From positions 1 to 24,142 of the forward strand of contig CAJTSK010000037.1 of assembly GCA_910578835.1 (NCBI GenBank): a stretch of 24,142 nucleotides of DNA, given 5' to 3'. Made by a program: the position numbers and the translations under genes. The notes below the pieces were generated by a model. It had not been told where the DNA came from. It did no database searches and saw only the letters and a program-made list of their open reading frames with translations. This DNA comes from an uncultured Muribaculum sp. Its GTDB lineage: Bacteria; Bacteroidota; Bacteroidia; Bacteroidales; Muribaculaceae. Of the stretch, positions 7,641-15,448 are shown piece by piece (the first letter of the stretch is position 1; each line of letters opens with the position of its first letter).

Positions 7641-8328
7641 ACTGCTGATTTCTCTCCGCGGGGTGTCAATGCAATATGACCGCAAAGTCACTTTACGCGA
7701 CATCAACCTTGACATTCACCGCGGCGACTTCATAGCCGTGACCGGACCAAACGGCGGCGGCAAGACCACACTGCTGCGCATAATATTAAAGTTGCTATCC
7801 CCTACCCGGGGCTCAGTCACATACCTCGGTGACAGCGACAGGCGACAACGGTTGCGTATAGGCTATCTGCCTCAAAAAAATCTTATTGACAGCGGATTTC
7901 CCGTGACGGTGAGGGAAGTAATCGGCTTCGGGCTGATGAACGACCGTGCGCTGTCCAAGGAGGAGAAGCAGACGCGCATCGACGACACCATAAGACTTAT
8001 GGGGCTTGTCGAACATGCCGACAACACTATCGGCGAGCTATCGGGCGGACAACTGCAGCGCGCCCTTATAGGCAGAGCCATAATCTCGCGCCCGGAGGTG
8101 CTGGTAATGGACGAGCCGCTGAGTTATCTTGACAAGGATTACGAGCATAAGCTCTACCACATCATCGAAAATCTCGCCGCCACAACCACAATCGTGCTCG
8201 TGTCTCACGAGATGTCAACGATATCGGGCATGGCTAACCGCCATGTCATCATCAACCATGAGCTGCACGAATGTAACGCCAAGCGCCACTACGCCCACGA
8301 GTCATGTGACTGCGAGCCGGGAGCCTGA
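7621..8328 (+). CDS. Metal ABC transporter ATP-binding protein (ZnuC/MntB-like)
   Basis: 235-residue ABC ATPase, complete: Walker A GPNGGGKTT near residue 40, Q-loop LPQKN, signature LSGGQLQRA, Walker B VLVMDEPLSYLD and the switch His in VLVSHEM. The C-terminal tail is rich in His and Cys (HELHECNAKRHYAHESCDC), which could bind metal; that role is inference. It overlaps the substrate-binding protein gene and is presumably the energising subunit for the same importer. The membrane subunit (ZnuB family) is not in this window. The TGA stop directly abuts the stop of the convergent EamA gene with no intervening base. Confidence 0.92.
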   Translation: MQSHDNELLISLRGVSMQYDRKVTLRDINLDIHRGDFIAVTGPNGGGKTTLLRIILKLLSPTRGSVTYLGDSDRRQRLRIGYLPQKNLIDSGFPVTVREVIGFGLMNDRALSKEEKQTRIDDTIRLMGLVEHADNTIGELSGGQLQRALIGRAIISRPEVLVMDEPLSYLDKDYEHKLYHIIENLAATTTIVLVSHEMSTISGMANRHVIINHELHECNAKRHYAHESCDCEPGA

Positions 8329-8342
8329 CTACCGGCTGCCAA
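8309..8342. terminator. Weak hairpin at the convergent junction (possible terminator)
   Basis: AGCCGG and CCGGCT can pair across an 11-nt loop that contains both stop codons of the converging genes. No U-tract follows on either strand, so this is at best a pause or weak bidirectional terminator. Confidence 0.3.
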
Positions 8343-9207
8343 GCACCAGGAAAAGCAAGCCCACAAGCAGTAACGACAGGTCGATAAGCTTTGGCTTGAT
8401 ATTTTTCTCGTGGAGAGCAAACACTCCGTAAAAAAACGAGACTATCACGCTGCCGCGGCGTATCATCGACACCACGGCTATCATCGAGCCGTCGAGCGAC
8501 AGGGAGTAGAAGTAGGCAAGGTCGGCAATGGTAAGAAACACAGAGATAAGGGGTATCGCCCAGCTCCAGTGAAAGCGTGTCTTGTTGCCCGGCGTAAACC
8601 GTATCACCAGCCAGAGAGTGACGCCCATTATTATGAGCTGATAAAAAGAGTACCACGCCTGCACCTCAAGTGGATCGTAAAGTTTAAGCAGCCACTTGTC
8701 GTAAAGCGCGCTCACCGCGCCCATAAACGTCGCCCCGATACTGAACCACAGCCATTTGCTGTGTTTAAACGAAAATCCCTCGCGGCTTCCGAGACGGCTT
8801 ATGAAGAAGAGCGACCAGAAACCGATCAATATACCTATCCACTGAAGCCAGTTGAGCTGCTCGCCGAATATGAGCAATGCGCCTACAAGCACAATCACCG
8901 GGCGCGCCGCATTGATAGGACCAGCAATCGTGAGCGGCAGATGCTTCAACCCGAAATATCCGAGAAGCCACGACGACAACACGATAAACGACTTAATAAG
9001 AATATGCACATGTCCGGTAACGCCCCCTCCGAGTATCACCTCGCTCCCGGTAATGCCGATTATCAGCACCGGTGACATGAGCAACGCGCTGAAAAGCGTG
9101 TTGAAAAACAATACTACCGGCACATTATTGCCGTCGACCGAAATTTTCTTAAATATGTCGTAAGCTCCCAGACATAGAGCCGACACCACTGCAAGAAATA
9201 TCCACAT
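8329..9207 (-). CDS. EamA/DMT superfamily transporter
   Basis: 292 residues with about ten predicted membrane helices forming two EamA repeats (~1-135 and ~150-290). The first repeat ends with INAARPVIVLVGALLIFGEQLNWLQWIGILIGF and the second with SMIRRGSVIVSFFYGVFALHEKN, both typical of the fold. The substrate is unknown. It follows the antiporter gene after a 38-bp gap with no terminator, so it is probably the last gene of a four-gene minus-strand operon. It converges on the metal ABC ATPase gene without a spacer. It is not a ZnuB-type permease, so it does not fill the missing subunit. Confidence 0.87.
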   Translation of the reverse strand: MWIFLAVVSALCLGAYDIFKKISVDGNNVPVVLFFNTLFSALLMSPVLIIGITGSEVILGGGVTGHVHILIKSFIVLSSWLLGYFGLKHLPLTIAGPINAARPVIVLVGALLIFGEQLNWLQWIGILIGFWSLFFISRLGSREGFSFKHSKWLWFSIGATFMGAVSALYDKWLLKLYDPLEVQAWYSFYQLIIMGVTLWLVIRFTPGNKTRFHWSWAIPLISVFLTIADLAYFYSLSLDGSMIAVVSMIRRGSVIVSFFYGVFALHEKNIKPKLIDLSLLLVGLLFLVLGSR

Positions 9208-9245
9208 CTTACTCTTATTTTATATCAACAACATCATAGTCGTGA

Positions 9246-11537
9246 CTATTTCAGCGTCTCCAACAGTTTATGGTCACCCACCATCCACAGCACATCATCG
9301 GGCTTGAACTCAGTGTTGCCGGTCGGGTGATCATAGGTGCCGTCGGGATGCTGTATCGCCACAAGCAGCGCCTTGTACTTGTCACGTATCTGAGCCGACG
9401 CCGAGGTCTTGCCCACAAGCGGCGAGGTCTCCGACAGCTGTATGTTGGTAAGCTTGATGTTGTTTATATTAGTAGATGACTCTGCGTCATCATTGCCCTG
9501 CTCCAGTATAGGGAGCAGCTGCTCAATCTGGCTGTCGGTGCCGATAATTCCGAGCACGTCGCCGGGAAATATACGCACATTTCCGTTAGGCACGGCAATA
9601 TATGAAGCCCCGCGCTGGATGCTCGACACATTCACTCCATAACGCTTGCGCATGTCGGAGTCGGCAAGGCGCTCGCCTACAAACGGGCAACCGTAACCTA
9701 CCTCGATATAGGCAAGGTGCAGGTCGCTCACAAGGTTGTTGTTCTTGCCGCTGCGGCGGAGCTCACGCTCGTTAAGATTGTTGAAGAAGCGCGACTCCAT
9801 GCGCCGCATCTGCTTCTTGAAGCGTCCCGACCATGTACCGATCAACACGATGAATATAAGGAAGCCGACAATCCAGCCCACACGCATAGAGTGAACCGCA
9901 CTCAGCATATAGATGATGAAACTGAGGGCAAGAAGCAGGCGGAATATCGTCATCACCACAAGCGGCACGTCAAAATGAGCGTTAGCTGATATCAGTCGTT
10001 CCCGCTCCGTATGTTTCGACGCCGGCATGGCAAGCGCAAGCAGAAACGGGGCCATTAATATCAGAGCCACGAGACTGCAAAAAAATCTGCCCCACCCCGG
10101 CATAATACCGACAAGCCACGGCAACAGAAACTTTGTACACACCAGTATAATGGCTATCAGCACGGATGAATAGAGGACTATGCGCCACAGATAACGCTTC
10201 AGCACCGAGTGCCACAAGGTACGTGTCTCGCTTTCCGACGCAGCCTTGTCGCTGTAACGGTCGATAAGGAAATGAAGACGCTTGGGCAATATGCGCTCCA
10301 CCAACTTATAAGCCGGGTCAGCCATGCGTATGAAATAGGGCGTGGTAAAAGTAGTGATTACCGACACAGCCACCACGATAGGATAAATATTGGGGTCAAG
10401 CACTCCGAGCGACATACCAAGAGAAGCGATGATAAATGCAAACTCACCTATCTGGGTGAGCGAAAATCCCGACTCCATGGCTATGCGGAGCGACTGACCG
10501 GTGATAAGCATACCGAAGGTGCCAAACATTATCATGCCGACAATAACCACACACGACAATATGAGTATCGGAGAGGCATATTCCACGATTATATGCGGGT
10601 CGACCATCATGCCGACAGAGATGAAAAACACCGCGCCAAAGAGGTCCTTGACCGGTGTCACTATCTGCTCTATGCGCTCCGCATAGCTTATGCCGGCGAT
10701 GATACTGCCCATCACAAACGCACCGAGAGCAAGCGAAAATCCGCAGTAGACCGAAAATACTGCCATGCCGAAACAGAGTCCGAGCGATATTATAAGCAGT
10801 GTCTCATTGTTGAGATAGCGGCGTATGGCGTTGAGAAGCGTCGGCAGCACATACACCCCGACCAAAAACCATATCACAAGGAAAAACACCAGCTTGCCTA
10901 CACTGAATAGCATCTCCGAGCCCTCGACACTGTTGTTGAGCGCGATTGACGACAGTATCACCATCATCAACACCGCGAAAAGGTCTTCCACGATAAGCAC
11001 GGCAAAGACGAGCGACGCAAATTTCTTCTGCCGCAGGTTAAGGTCGGTAAATGCCTTTATGATGATTGTGGTCGACGACATCGACAGCATTCCGCCGAGG
11101 AAAAGACTGTTCATATTGGAGAAATGCAGCAAGTGACCGATGGCAAATCCCGACACCATCATTCCCATCACGATTATCAGCGCCGTGACCACAGCCGATC
11201 CCCCGACATTAAGCAACTTCTTGAAGCTGAACTCAAGTCCGAGCGAGAAAAGCAGCACCACGATACCGAGCTGCGCCCAAAACTCGATGTTGCTCTCGGT
11301 AGTGACCGAAGGCAGATACTCGAAGTGGGGGCTTGCAAGAAATCCTGCCACGATGTAGCCGAGCACCACCGGCTGACGCAACCATTTGAACAGCACCGTC
11401 ACTATGGCACCAAGTATAAGGATAAAGGCAAGGTCTGATACAAGATTTTCGACCTGAATGTCAGAGATAGACCCGGACTCCACAGGGGTGTCGCCACCTG
11501 CCGCCGAGATAAGAGCAAGTATAAGTGATAGCGTCAT
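9246..11537 (-). CDS. CPA2-family monovalent cation:proton antiporter with two C-terminal TrkA-C domains
   Basis: 763 residues. Residues ~30-420 carry 12-13 hydrophobic helices of the Na+/H+ exchanger fold (for example QLGIVVLLFSLGLEF, GAVFFISVGMMVDP, SLTQIGEFAFIIASLGMSLG), as in KefB/GerN relatives. A second hydrophobic block at ~455-590 adds about four helices. The cytosolic tail has two RCK_C/TrkA-C-like modules, about 610-695 (VGERLADSDMRKRYGVNV ... IFPGDVLGIIG) and 700-763 (VGKTSASAQIRDKYKALLVA ... FKPDDVLWMVG). No Rossmann-type RCK_N (GxGxxG) is seen. The ion (K+ or Na+) is not determinable. It lies 51 bp downstream of the MgtC-family gene, in one operon. Confidence 0.92.
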   Translation of the reverse strand: MTLSLILALISAAGGDTPVESGSISDIQVENLVSDLAFILILGAIVTVLFKWLRQPVVLGYIVAGFLASPHFEYLPSVTTESNIEFWAQLGIVVLLFSLGLEFSFKKLLNVGGSAVVTALIIVMGMMVSGFAIGHLLHFSNMNSLFLGGMLSMSSTTIIIKAFTDLNLRQKKFASLVFAVLIVEDLFAVLMMVILSSIALNNSVEGSEMLFSVGKLVFFLVIWFLVGVYVLPTLLNAIRRYLNNETLLIISLGLCFGMAVFSVYCGFSLALGAFVMGSIIAGISYAERIEQIVTPVKDLFGAVFFISVGMMVDPHIIVEYASPILILSCVVIVGMIMFGTFGMLITGQSLRIAMESGFSLTQIGEFAFIIASLGMSLGVLDPNIYPIVVAVSVITTFTTPYFIRMADPAYKLVERILPKRLHFLIDRYSDKAASESETRTLWHSVLKRYLWRIVLYSSVLIAIILVCTKFLLPWLVGIMPGWGRFFCSLVALILMAPFLLALAMPASKHTERERLISANAHFDVPLVVMTIFRLLLALSFIIYMLSAVHSMRVGWIVGFLIFIVLIGTWSGRFKKQMRRMESRFFNNLNERELRRSGKNNNLVSDLHLAYIEVGYGCPFVGERLADSDMRKRYGVNVSSIQRGASYIAVPNGNVRIFPGDVLGIIGTDSQIEQLLPILEQGNDDAESSTNINNIKLTNIQLSETSPLVGKTSASAQIRDKYKALLVAIQHPDGTYDHPTGNTEFKPDDVLWMVGDHKLLETLK

Positions 11538-11588
11538 TGCGTCGCTGAAAGTATATTAGAAAAATGTTTGTTACCGTTAGTTCTGTTT

Positions 11589-12314
11589 TTATATGCTCAC
11601 CTGATTGCCGAGCGAAATGGCAAGCGTAGGCTTCACCTGTCGCAGGTCGGCAAAAAGTTCGAGATAATTGGTGCGTTCCCTCACAAGCACCACAAGGTTA
11701 AGGCGTGTCACCTCCGCCTCGTAGTCATACTCGACATAGACGTTGGTCAGCTGCACATGATGACGGCCAAGCACCTCGCGGTAGCCGCCGATATTTTCAG
11801 TGATAGTGGAAAGTTTCAGCCGTATGATACGCGACTCCACGCCGGCGCTTATACGATGTTCCCACCGTTCCACCACCACGAGTATTACCAATATCAGCGC
11901 CGTCGCCACTATCGACAGCAGGTAAAGCCCTACCCCTACAGCCATGCCGATAGCCGACACCATCCATATGCCGGCGGCGGTCGTAAGACCGCGCACTGAG
12001 CCTTTCATCTGGATTATCGCCCCGGCACCGAGGAAACCGATTCCAGTCACCACCTGGGCAGCTATACGCCCGGGGTCGCCGTTTTTAAGTCCGAGATACT
12101 CTTGAGGCACATAGATTGAGAGCAACATCGCGAGAGTGGCACCCATAGATATCAGCGCGAATGTGCGCACCCCCGCTATCTGTCCCTTGCGTTTACGCTC
12201 AAAGCCCACACAACAGCCGAGCACGAGGCTCAGCACGAGCTTGAACATCGACGAGACATTGTTGACCTCAATCGAGTTGATGTCATCAAGCAATATCGAC
12301 CACACGTCAGCCAT
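11589..12314 (-). CDS. MgtC/SapB family membrane protein
   Basis: 241 residues. The N-terminal ~140 residues hold four to five membrane helices with the family motifs GFERKRKGQIAGVRTFALISMGATL, GRIAAQVVTGIGFLGAGAI and GLTTAAGIWMVSAIGMAVG. Residues ~155-241 form a soluble ACT-like tail (LKLSTITENIGGYREVL ... VYVEYDYEAEVTRLNLVV). In pathogens MgtC supports growth in low Mg2+ and modulates F-type ATP synthase; whether this homologue does so is unknown. It starts 3 bp after the coiled-coil gene ends and is followed by the antiporter, so the operon appears devoted to envelope ion balance. Confidence 0.92.
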   Translation of the reverse strand: MADVWSILLDDINSIEVNNVSSMFKLVLSLVLGCCVGFERKRKGQIAGVRTFALISMGATLAMLLSIYVPQEYLGLKNGDPGRIAAQVVTGIGFLGAGAIIQMKGSVRGLTTAAGIWMVSAIGMAVGVGLYLLSIVATALILVILVVVERWEHRISAGVESRIIRLKLSTITENIGGYREVLGRHHVQLTNVYVEYDYEAEVTRLNLVVLVRERTNYLELFADLRQVKPTLAISLGNQVSI

Positions 12315-12317
12315 CGG

Positions 12318-13238
12318 TTACTTGCGGAGAGTGAAGCGACGCGAAGCCAGACGGTAATTGTCGGCAAACAGTTCGACCATGTAGTCGCCGGGGGTAAGGG
12401 TGGTGTTGACATCCCAGTACATATGTATGCCTGAAATCTCCTCGCCCGAATATTCGATTGTCTTGCGTGCGGTACACTGCACCGAGCCACCCTCAAACGA
12501 GAATGAGCCGCCTCCGCCGAGGAGCGCGCCTTCGGGATTGGTTATGCGAAGATATATTGTCTTCTCCCCTACAGGAGTGGAATTATTCTGAGGTATGGTG
12601 AATGTCACCTGAAGCTGCTTTGCCTTGGTGACATTTTTCTCCACCTTGCCGTTTTTCTTCAATGCCACGAGGCTCACACCGGTCACATTAAGCTTTTCGG
12701 CAAGAGTCATGCGCTCCGACAGCACTTCGTTGCGGCGTGTCTCGTTGGCGACGCGGGTGGAGAGCTGCTGATTTTGCTGACGCACCTGTGCCACTTCCGC
12801 ACGCAGCCCCTCGTTTTCCTTGCCGAGCGAGTCAATCTGGGTGACATAATGGCGGAGTATATTTTTAAGCGTGCCTATTTCATCCTGCAGCTGCTTGATA
12901 CGCTGCGCGCTTTTCTTCTTCTCGGAGTTGAGTTCCTGAAGCAGCTTTTCAACCTTGCTCTTTGCAGCGGCATATTTCGACACGAGCGAGTCGTTGGCAA
13001 GAAGCTGCGACTGGTTTTCATATTGAGCATACTCGGTGTTCAACGCCTGATATTCATTGGCAAGCTGAAGCTGTTCGTTGGTGAGCTGAAGCTGCTCGTT
13101 GGCAAGTGTAGCCTCGTTCACTTTCTTGGTCATCGACGTGGTAGTCAAGATTATAGCCACGATGGCTGCAGCAAGCAGGATGCCGAGTATTATCACTACT
13201 TTAAAGAGTGAATTGGATTTCTTTTCGTTTTCTTCCAT
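12318..13238 (-). CDS. Membrane-anchored coiled-coil protein of unknown function
   Basis: 306 residues. A single membrane segment at ~12-32 (LFKVVIILGILLAAAIVAIIL) is preceded by a charged N-terminus, suggesting a type II topology with the bulk outside the cytoplasm. Residues ~35-185 are a long coiled coil opening with heptad-like repeats (NEQLQLTNEQLQLANEYQ) and rich in K, E and Q. Residues ~200-306 are a beta-rich domain (TIYLRITNPEGALLGGGGSF, then GDYMVELFADNYRLASRRFTL). I do not recognise a named family. Reading into MgtC with a 3-bp gap, it heads the ion-transport operon and could be a periplasmic partner; that role is inference. Confidence 0.85.
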   Translation of the reverse strand: MEENEKKSNSLFKVVIILGILLAAAIVAIILTTTSMTKKVNEATLANEQLQLTNEQLQLANEYQALNTEYAQYENQSQLLANDSLVSKYAAAKSKVEKLLQELNSEKKKSAQRIKQLQDEIGTLKNILRHYVTQIDSLGKENEGLRAEVAQVRQQNQQLSTRVANETRRNEVLSERMTLAEKLNVTGVSLVALKKNGKVEKNVTKAKQLQVTFTIPQNNSTPVGEKTIYLRITNPEGALLGGGGSFSFEGGSVQCTARKTIEYSGEEISGIHMYWDVNTTLTPGDYMVELFADNYRLASRRFTLRK

Positions 13239-13301
13239 AAATCGCGCAATTTTTCCGCAAATTTACAAATTTCCCCCGAAACACGCGGTATCCTGCGCGG
13301 T

Positions 13302-13309
13302 CAAAGTTA
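13302..13309 (-). promoter_or_regulatory. Candidate -7 box of the coiled-coil/MgtC/antiporter operon
   Basis: TAACTTTG on the minus strand, an exact TAnnTTTG match, about 64 bp before the ATG at 13238. A nearer match, TAAATTTG, lies at 13258-13265. Neither has a properly spaced TTTG at -33, so which one is used cannot be decided by sight. Confidence 0.45.
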
Positions 13310-13402
13310 CTCATAGTCAACCCATGCTTATCCTGTAGGGATTACATGGTGTTAACAGCGTGTAATGCCGGTGGTGTACCCGTCGATGAGGCGCGACCCC
13401 AC

Positions 13403-13445
13403 TCCCGCTCTACCCCGAGGGTGGGTGCAGAAGTCATGTCGCCAC
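13403..13445. repeat. GC-rich interspersed repeat, copy 1 (43-bp core)
   Basis: These 43 bases are identical to 15273-15315 (TCCCGCTCTACCCCGAGGGT through GTCGCCAC). The element is GC-rich inside an AT-rich island and contains a small ACCC-CGA-GGGT hairpin. A further shared 11-mer, TGCCGGTGGTG, occurs near 13366 here and near 15363 in the other copy, though on the opposite side of the core. It lies just 3' of the lipoprotein gene at 13470-13901 in the direction of transcription. Confidence 0.9.
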
Positions 13446-13469
13446 GATGACAATTATTATACTAATCTA

Positions 13470-13901
13470 TCATCTGGAATATTCGATATTCAACCTGGTT
13501 GCATCTCCATCAAGTTTTGGCGCGACAACTCCTATACACCACACATCCAATGCGTTAGTATAATTCATTGTCACCTTTACATTTATGTCATATACTCCAT
13601 CAGAATAGTCCATATCGGCATCAATCTTATCAACGCCTTGTAACGCTACATCCTTTATCAGAATTACAACATTTTGGCTAAAATCCACATCTAATCCCAC
13701 TTTTTCGTCAAGCAACGATTTTATGTCGCCCTCACTGTCACACAGATAAGGGACACCATCATTAAGGTCGGCAATAGTGGCGTCATTTATCCTTATAACG
13801 TCGCCAATATTAAGCAACGGCGGTTCCTCTGTACTATTTTTGCATGATAAAACAGTTACAACCAAAACGATAGCTAAAGTTAGATTCAGTAATTTATTCA
13901 T
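13470..13901 (-). CDS. Small lipoprotein of unknown function (cassette 1 gene)
   Basis: 143 residues. A classic lipoprotein signal (MNKLLNLTLAIVLVVTVLSC, acylated Cys20) is followed by a short linker and a beta-rich, acidic domain (INDATIADLNDGVPYLCDSE, DVDFSQNVVILIKDV, YDINVKVTMNYTNALDVW). I do not recognise the family. The composition is AT-rich like the rest of the island. In the direction of transcription it is preceded by the ~260-bp AT repeat (13985-14246), which carries a TATATTTG box, and followed by the GC repeat. The same frame surrounds the unrelated gene at 15449-15844. Confidence 0.78.
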   Translation of the reverse strand: MNKLLNLTLAIVLVVTVLSCKNSTEEPPLLNIGDVIRINDATIADLNDGVPYLCDSEGDIKSLLDEKVGLDVDFSQNVVILIKDVALQGVDKIDADMDYSDGVYDINVKVTMNYTNALDVWCIGVVAPKLDGDATRLNIEYSR

Positions 13902-13984
13902 ATTGTTATAATTTTTGTTTTGCTGCTTTTAATGCCGTCTCCGCATTGACAGGCCAATATCCCATTGTTTTCAACCTCTAATTT

Positions 13985-14246
13985 AACAGGTCAACCATTT
14001 TTACATTTATACTGCAAATATAATTATTTTTTCACAAACAAACACATATAATTAAAAAATCATAACTTTTATAATTCCACGAGAGAGAGAACAAGGGGGA
14101 ATTATCCCTTCGGACAACTTTCCGGCACAGGCACTGTGCCGAACGCCCTGTAGCAAAATCCCGTCTGTCGTTTCTGACCTTCTGTTCCTTCGTATCTCTG
14201 ACGACCGGTACATTCATAAAAAGCGGGAGAGGAAACGTCACCAAAG
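13985..14246. repeat. AT-repeat, copy A (~260 bp direct repeat)
   Basis: Direct repeat of 15964-16226. Over the core (14043-14246 against 16021-16226) I count about ten substitutions and one 2-bp indel, near 95% identity; the part at 13985-14042 is more diverged. Inside is a perfect hairpin CGGCACAG-GCA-CTGTGCCG (14123-14141), and at the end nearest the downstream gene a minus-strand TATATTTG (14015-14022). I see no terminal inverted repeats or transposase. It separates the gene at 14258 from the lipoprotein gene at 13901. Confidence 0.93.
14015..14022 (-). promoter_or_regulatory. -7 box inside AT-repeat copy A
   Basis: TATATTTG on the minus strand matches TAnnTTTG. A TTTG lies 16 bp upstream, shorter than the usual 19-21. 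Transcription would start near 14008, about 105 nt before the lipoprotein ATG. The box is conserved in copy B (15993-16000). Confidence 0.5.
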
Positions 14247-14257
14247 GCTCAATTATG

Positions 14258-14446
14258 TTACCGCGATGAGAGTCTCTTTAGCAGCAAATTGCCGCCAAAA
14301 GCAAGACAGAATATCGCACCTGCCTGAATCACAATGTCATGAACACGGCTGCCGAGCATACCGGTGAGGCTGTCAATCCACACCACGAGATAAATCGCAA
14401 TCAAAGCCCACGCCCACGCAAAAATATTTCCACTGTTTGACTTCAT
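14258..14446 (-). CDS. Small two-helix membrane protein, unknown
   Basis: 62 residues with two hydrophobic segments, about 8-24 (IFAWAWALIAIYLVVWI) and 38-56 (DIVIQAGAIFCLAFGGNLLL), joined by a short loop. No family recognised. It starts 54 bp after the stop of the seven-helix protein at 14501 with no terminator between, and its stop abuts AT-repeat copy A. Its length and position in the array fit a small accessory gene, but a protein this short carries limited evidence. Confidence 0.6.
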   Translation of the reverse strand: MKSNSGNIFAWAWALIAIYLVVWIDSLTGMLGSRVHDIVIQAGAIFCLAFGGNLLLKRLSSR

Positions 14447-14500
14447 AATCTATCCAAATCAGATAATAAAATAACGACTCGATTTTTATTGATGATGCTA

Positions 14501-15172
14501 TTACTTAAGCCATTCCATCTCTGAGAAAAGGGGTGTGCCATTAGAGAAAAAAGGCATCACCTGAAACAGGATTAGATCAAGCGTAATTATTCCAAACCAG
14601 AATAATAGAAATGAGCCTACGCTATACCCATCATATTTTGCAAATACTTTAGGTAAAATCGCCAACATCCATATAAAGGCAATCATCATCAAGGCATAAT
14701 AACATCGAGTAATTATTGTCTCATCAATATGAACCGGCACAAAATGAAGCACAGCCCACGAAACAATCAGAATCAAGAGATAGCCGGAATAAATCTTTAT
14801 TGCAAAAGTATCGCCTTTTTTAAGCCACCATATAGGAGCGAGAAGACTTATAAACGCCATCAACAATATAAAAAATGGATTATTATAAAACCCGTGATAT
14901 TTCATCATATAGGCAAGCGAGACCACACACACCGGAATCCAGCCATACCGATTCAAAAAATACACGCTCCCGCCCTTTGAGCCGTCGGGACCACATAAAC
15001 GCATTACAAACGACATGATGCAAATCAATGTGGTCACAACCATAAGTATCATCCAGCCAAAGGAATCAACACATTCGCTAATTCCTATTGCACCGGTTGC
15101 GAGACCCAAATAATAAACTCCCGCATGTTTCCACCCGAATAATCTACTTCTTTTTCCAGTTAAGTCACTCAT
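14501..15172 (-). CDS. Polytopic membrane protein of unknown function
   Basis: 223 residues with about six or seven hydrophobic segments (for example GVYYLGLATGAIGIS, WMILMVVTTLICIMSFVM, FFILLMAFISLLAPIWW, SGYLLILIVSWAVLHFV, ALMMIAFIWMLAILP, SFLLFWFGIITLDLILF). I recognise no motif or family. The gene is AT-rich. A minus-strand TATATTTT close to the start (15184-15191) is an imperfect -7 box, so read-through from the cassette upstream is equally likely. Together with the gene at 14258 it fills the space between the two repeat-framed cassettes. Confidence 0.75.
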   Translation of the reverse strand: MSDLTGKRSRLFGWKHAGVYYLGLATGAIGISECVDSFGWMILMVVTTLICIMSFVMRLCGPDGSKGGSVYFLNRYGWIPVCVVSLAYMMKYHGFYNNPFFILLMAFISLLAPIWWLKKGDTFAIKIYSGYLLILIVSWAVLHFVPVHIDETIITRCYYALMMIAFIWMLAILPKVFAKYDGYSVGSFLLFWFGIITLDLILFQVMPFFSNGTPLFSEMEWLK

Positions 15173-15272
15173 AATTTCTCAATAAAATATAGTAATATAT
15201 CGTTCTTCCCGGTTTATTAATAATTCATGATTACAATCTACTAATTCCTAACCCGCCGATAAACCGCGCCCC

Positions 15273-15315
15273 TCCCGCTCTACCCCGAGGGTGGGTGCAG
15301 AAGTCATGTCGCCAC
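15273..15315. repeat. GC-rich interspersed repeat, copy 2 (43-bp core)
   Basis: Identical over 43 bases to 13403-13445. Here it continues into a hairpin-rich tail (15323-15423, listed separately), so copy 1 looks like a shorter form. It lies downstream, in the minus-strand sense, of the membrane-protein gene at 15449-15844 and upstream of the one at 14501-15172. A possible third remnant, sharing CCCTCCCGC, is seen at about 16250-16262 just past the beta-barrel gene. Confidence 0.9.
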
Positions 15316-15322
15316 CGATTAT

Positions 15323-15423
15323 GCAACCACTTTCAGGGTTGACAGCCTGCTATGGAGGGCCTGCCGGTGGTGCCACTTCGGGGCTACCACGCGGTTAACG
15401 ACATCTTGCCCACTCCGGGGCAA
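15323..15423. repeat. Hairpin-rich tail of GC repeat copy 2
   Basis: Three stems occur in about 100 bp: CAACC/GGTTG (15324-15339), GTGGTGCC with GGCTACCAC (15367-15390, one bulged base) and TTGCCC/GGGCAA (15406-15411 with 15418-15423). No ORF with coding character covers it. On the minus strand it is the 3' region of the gene at 15449, where such stems could end or stabilise the transcript. The gap 15173-15448 holds nothing else clear. Confidence 0.75.
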
Positions 15424-15448
15424 AATCCCGAGACACATGTAAAATATC

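Noticed and set aside
10209..10910. A 233-codon plus-strand ORF opposite the antiporter
   Set aside because: Its composition (rich in His, Arg, Tyr and Lys) is that of a reverse-strand shadow of a GC-rich membrane-protein gene.
14032..14244. A 70-codon minus-strand ORF in AT-repeat A, with a 64-codon counterpart at 16030-16224
   Set aside because: It begins at TTG, nearly every difference between the copies changes the amino acid, and a 2-bp indel shifts the frame at the end. The repeat is better read as non-coding.
13345..15430. A CRISPR array in the repeat-bearing region
   Set aside because: Repeats occur as two distant copies of different classes, not as short direct repeats with regular spacers, and no cas genes are present.
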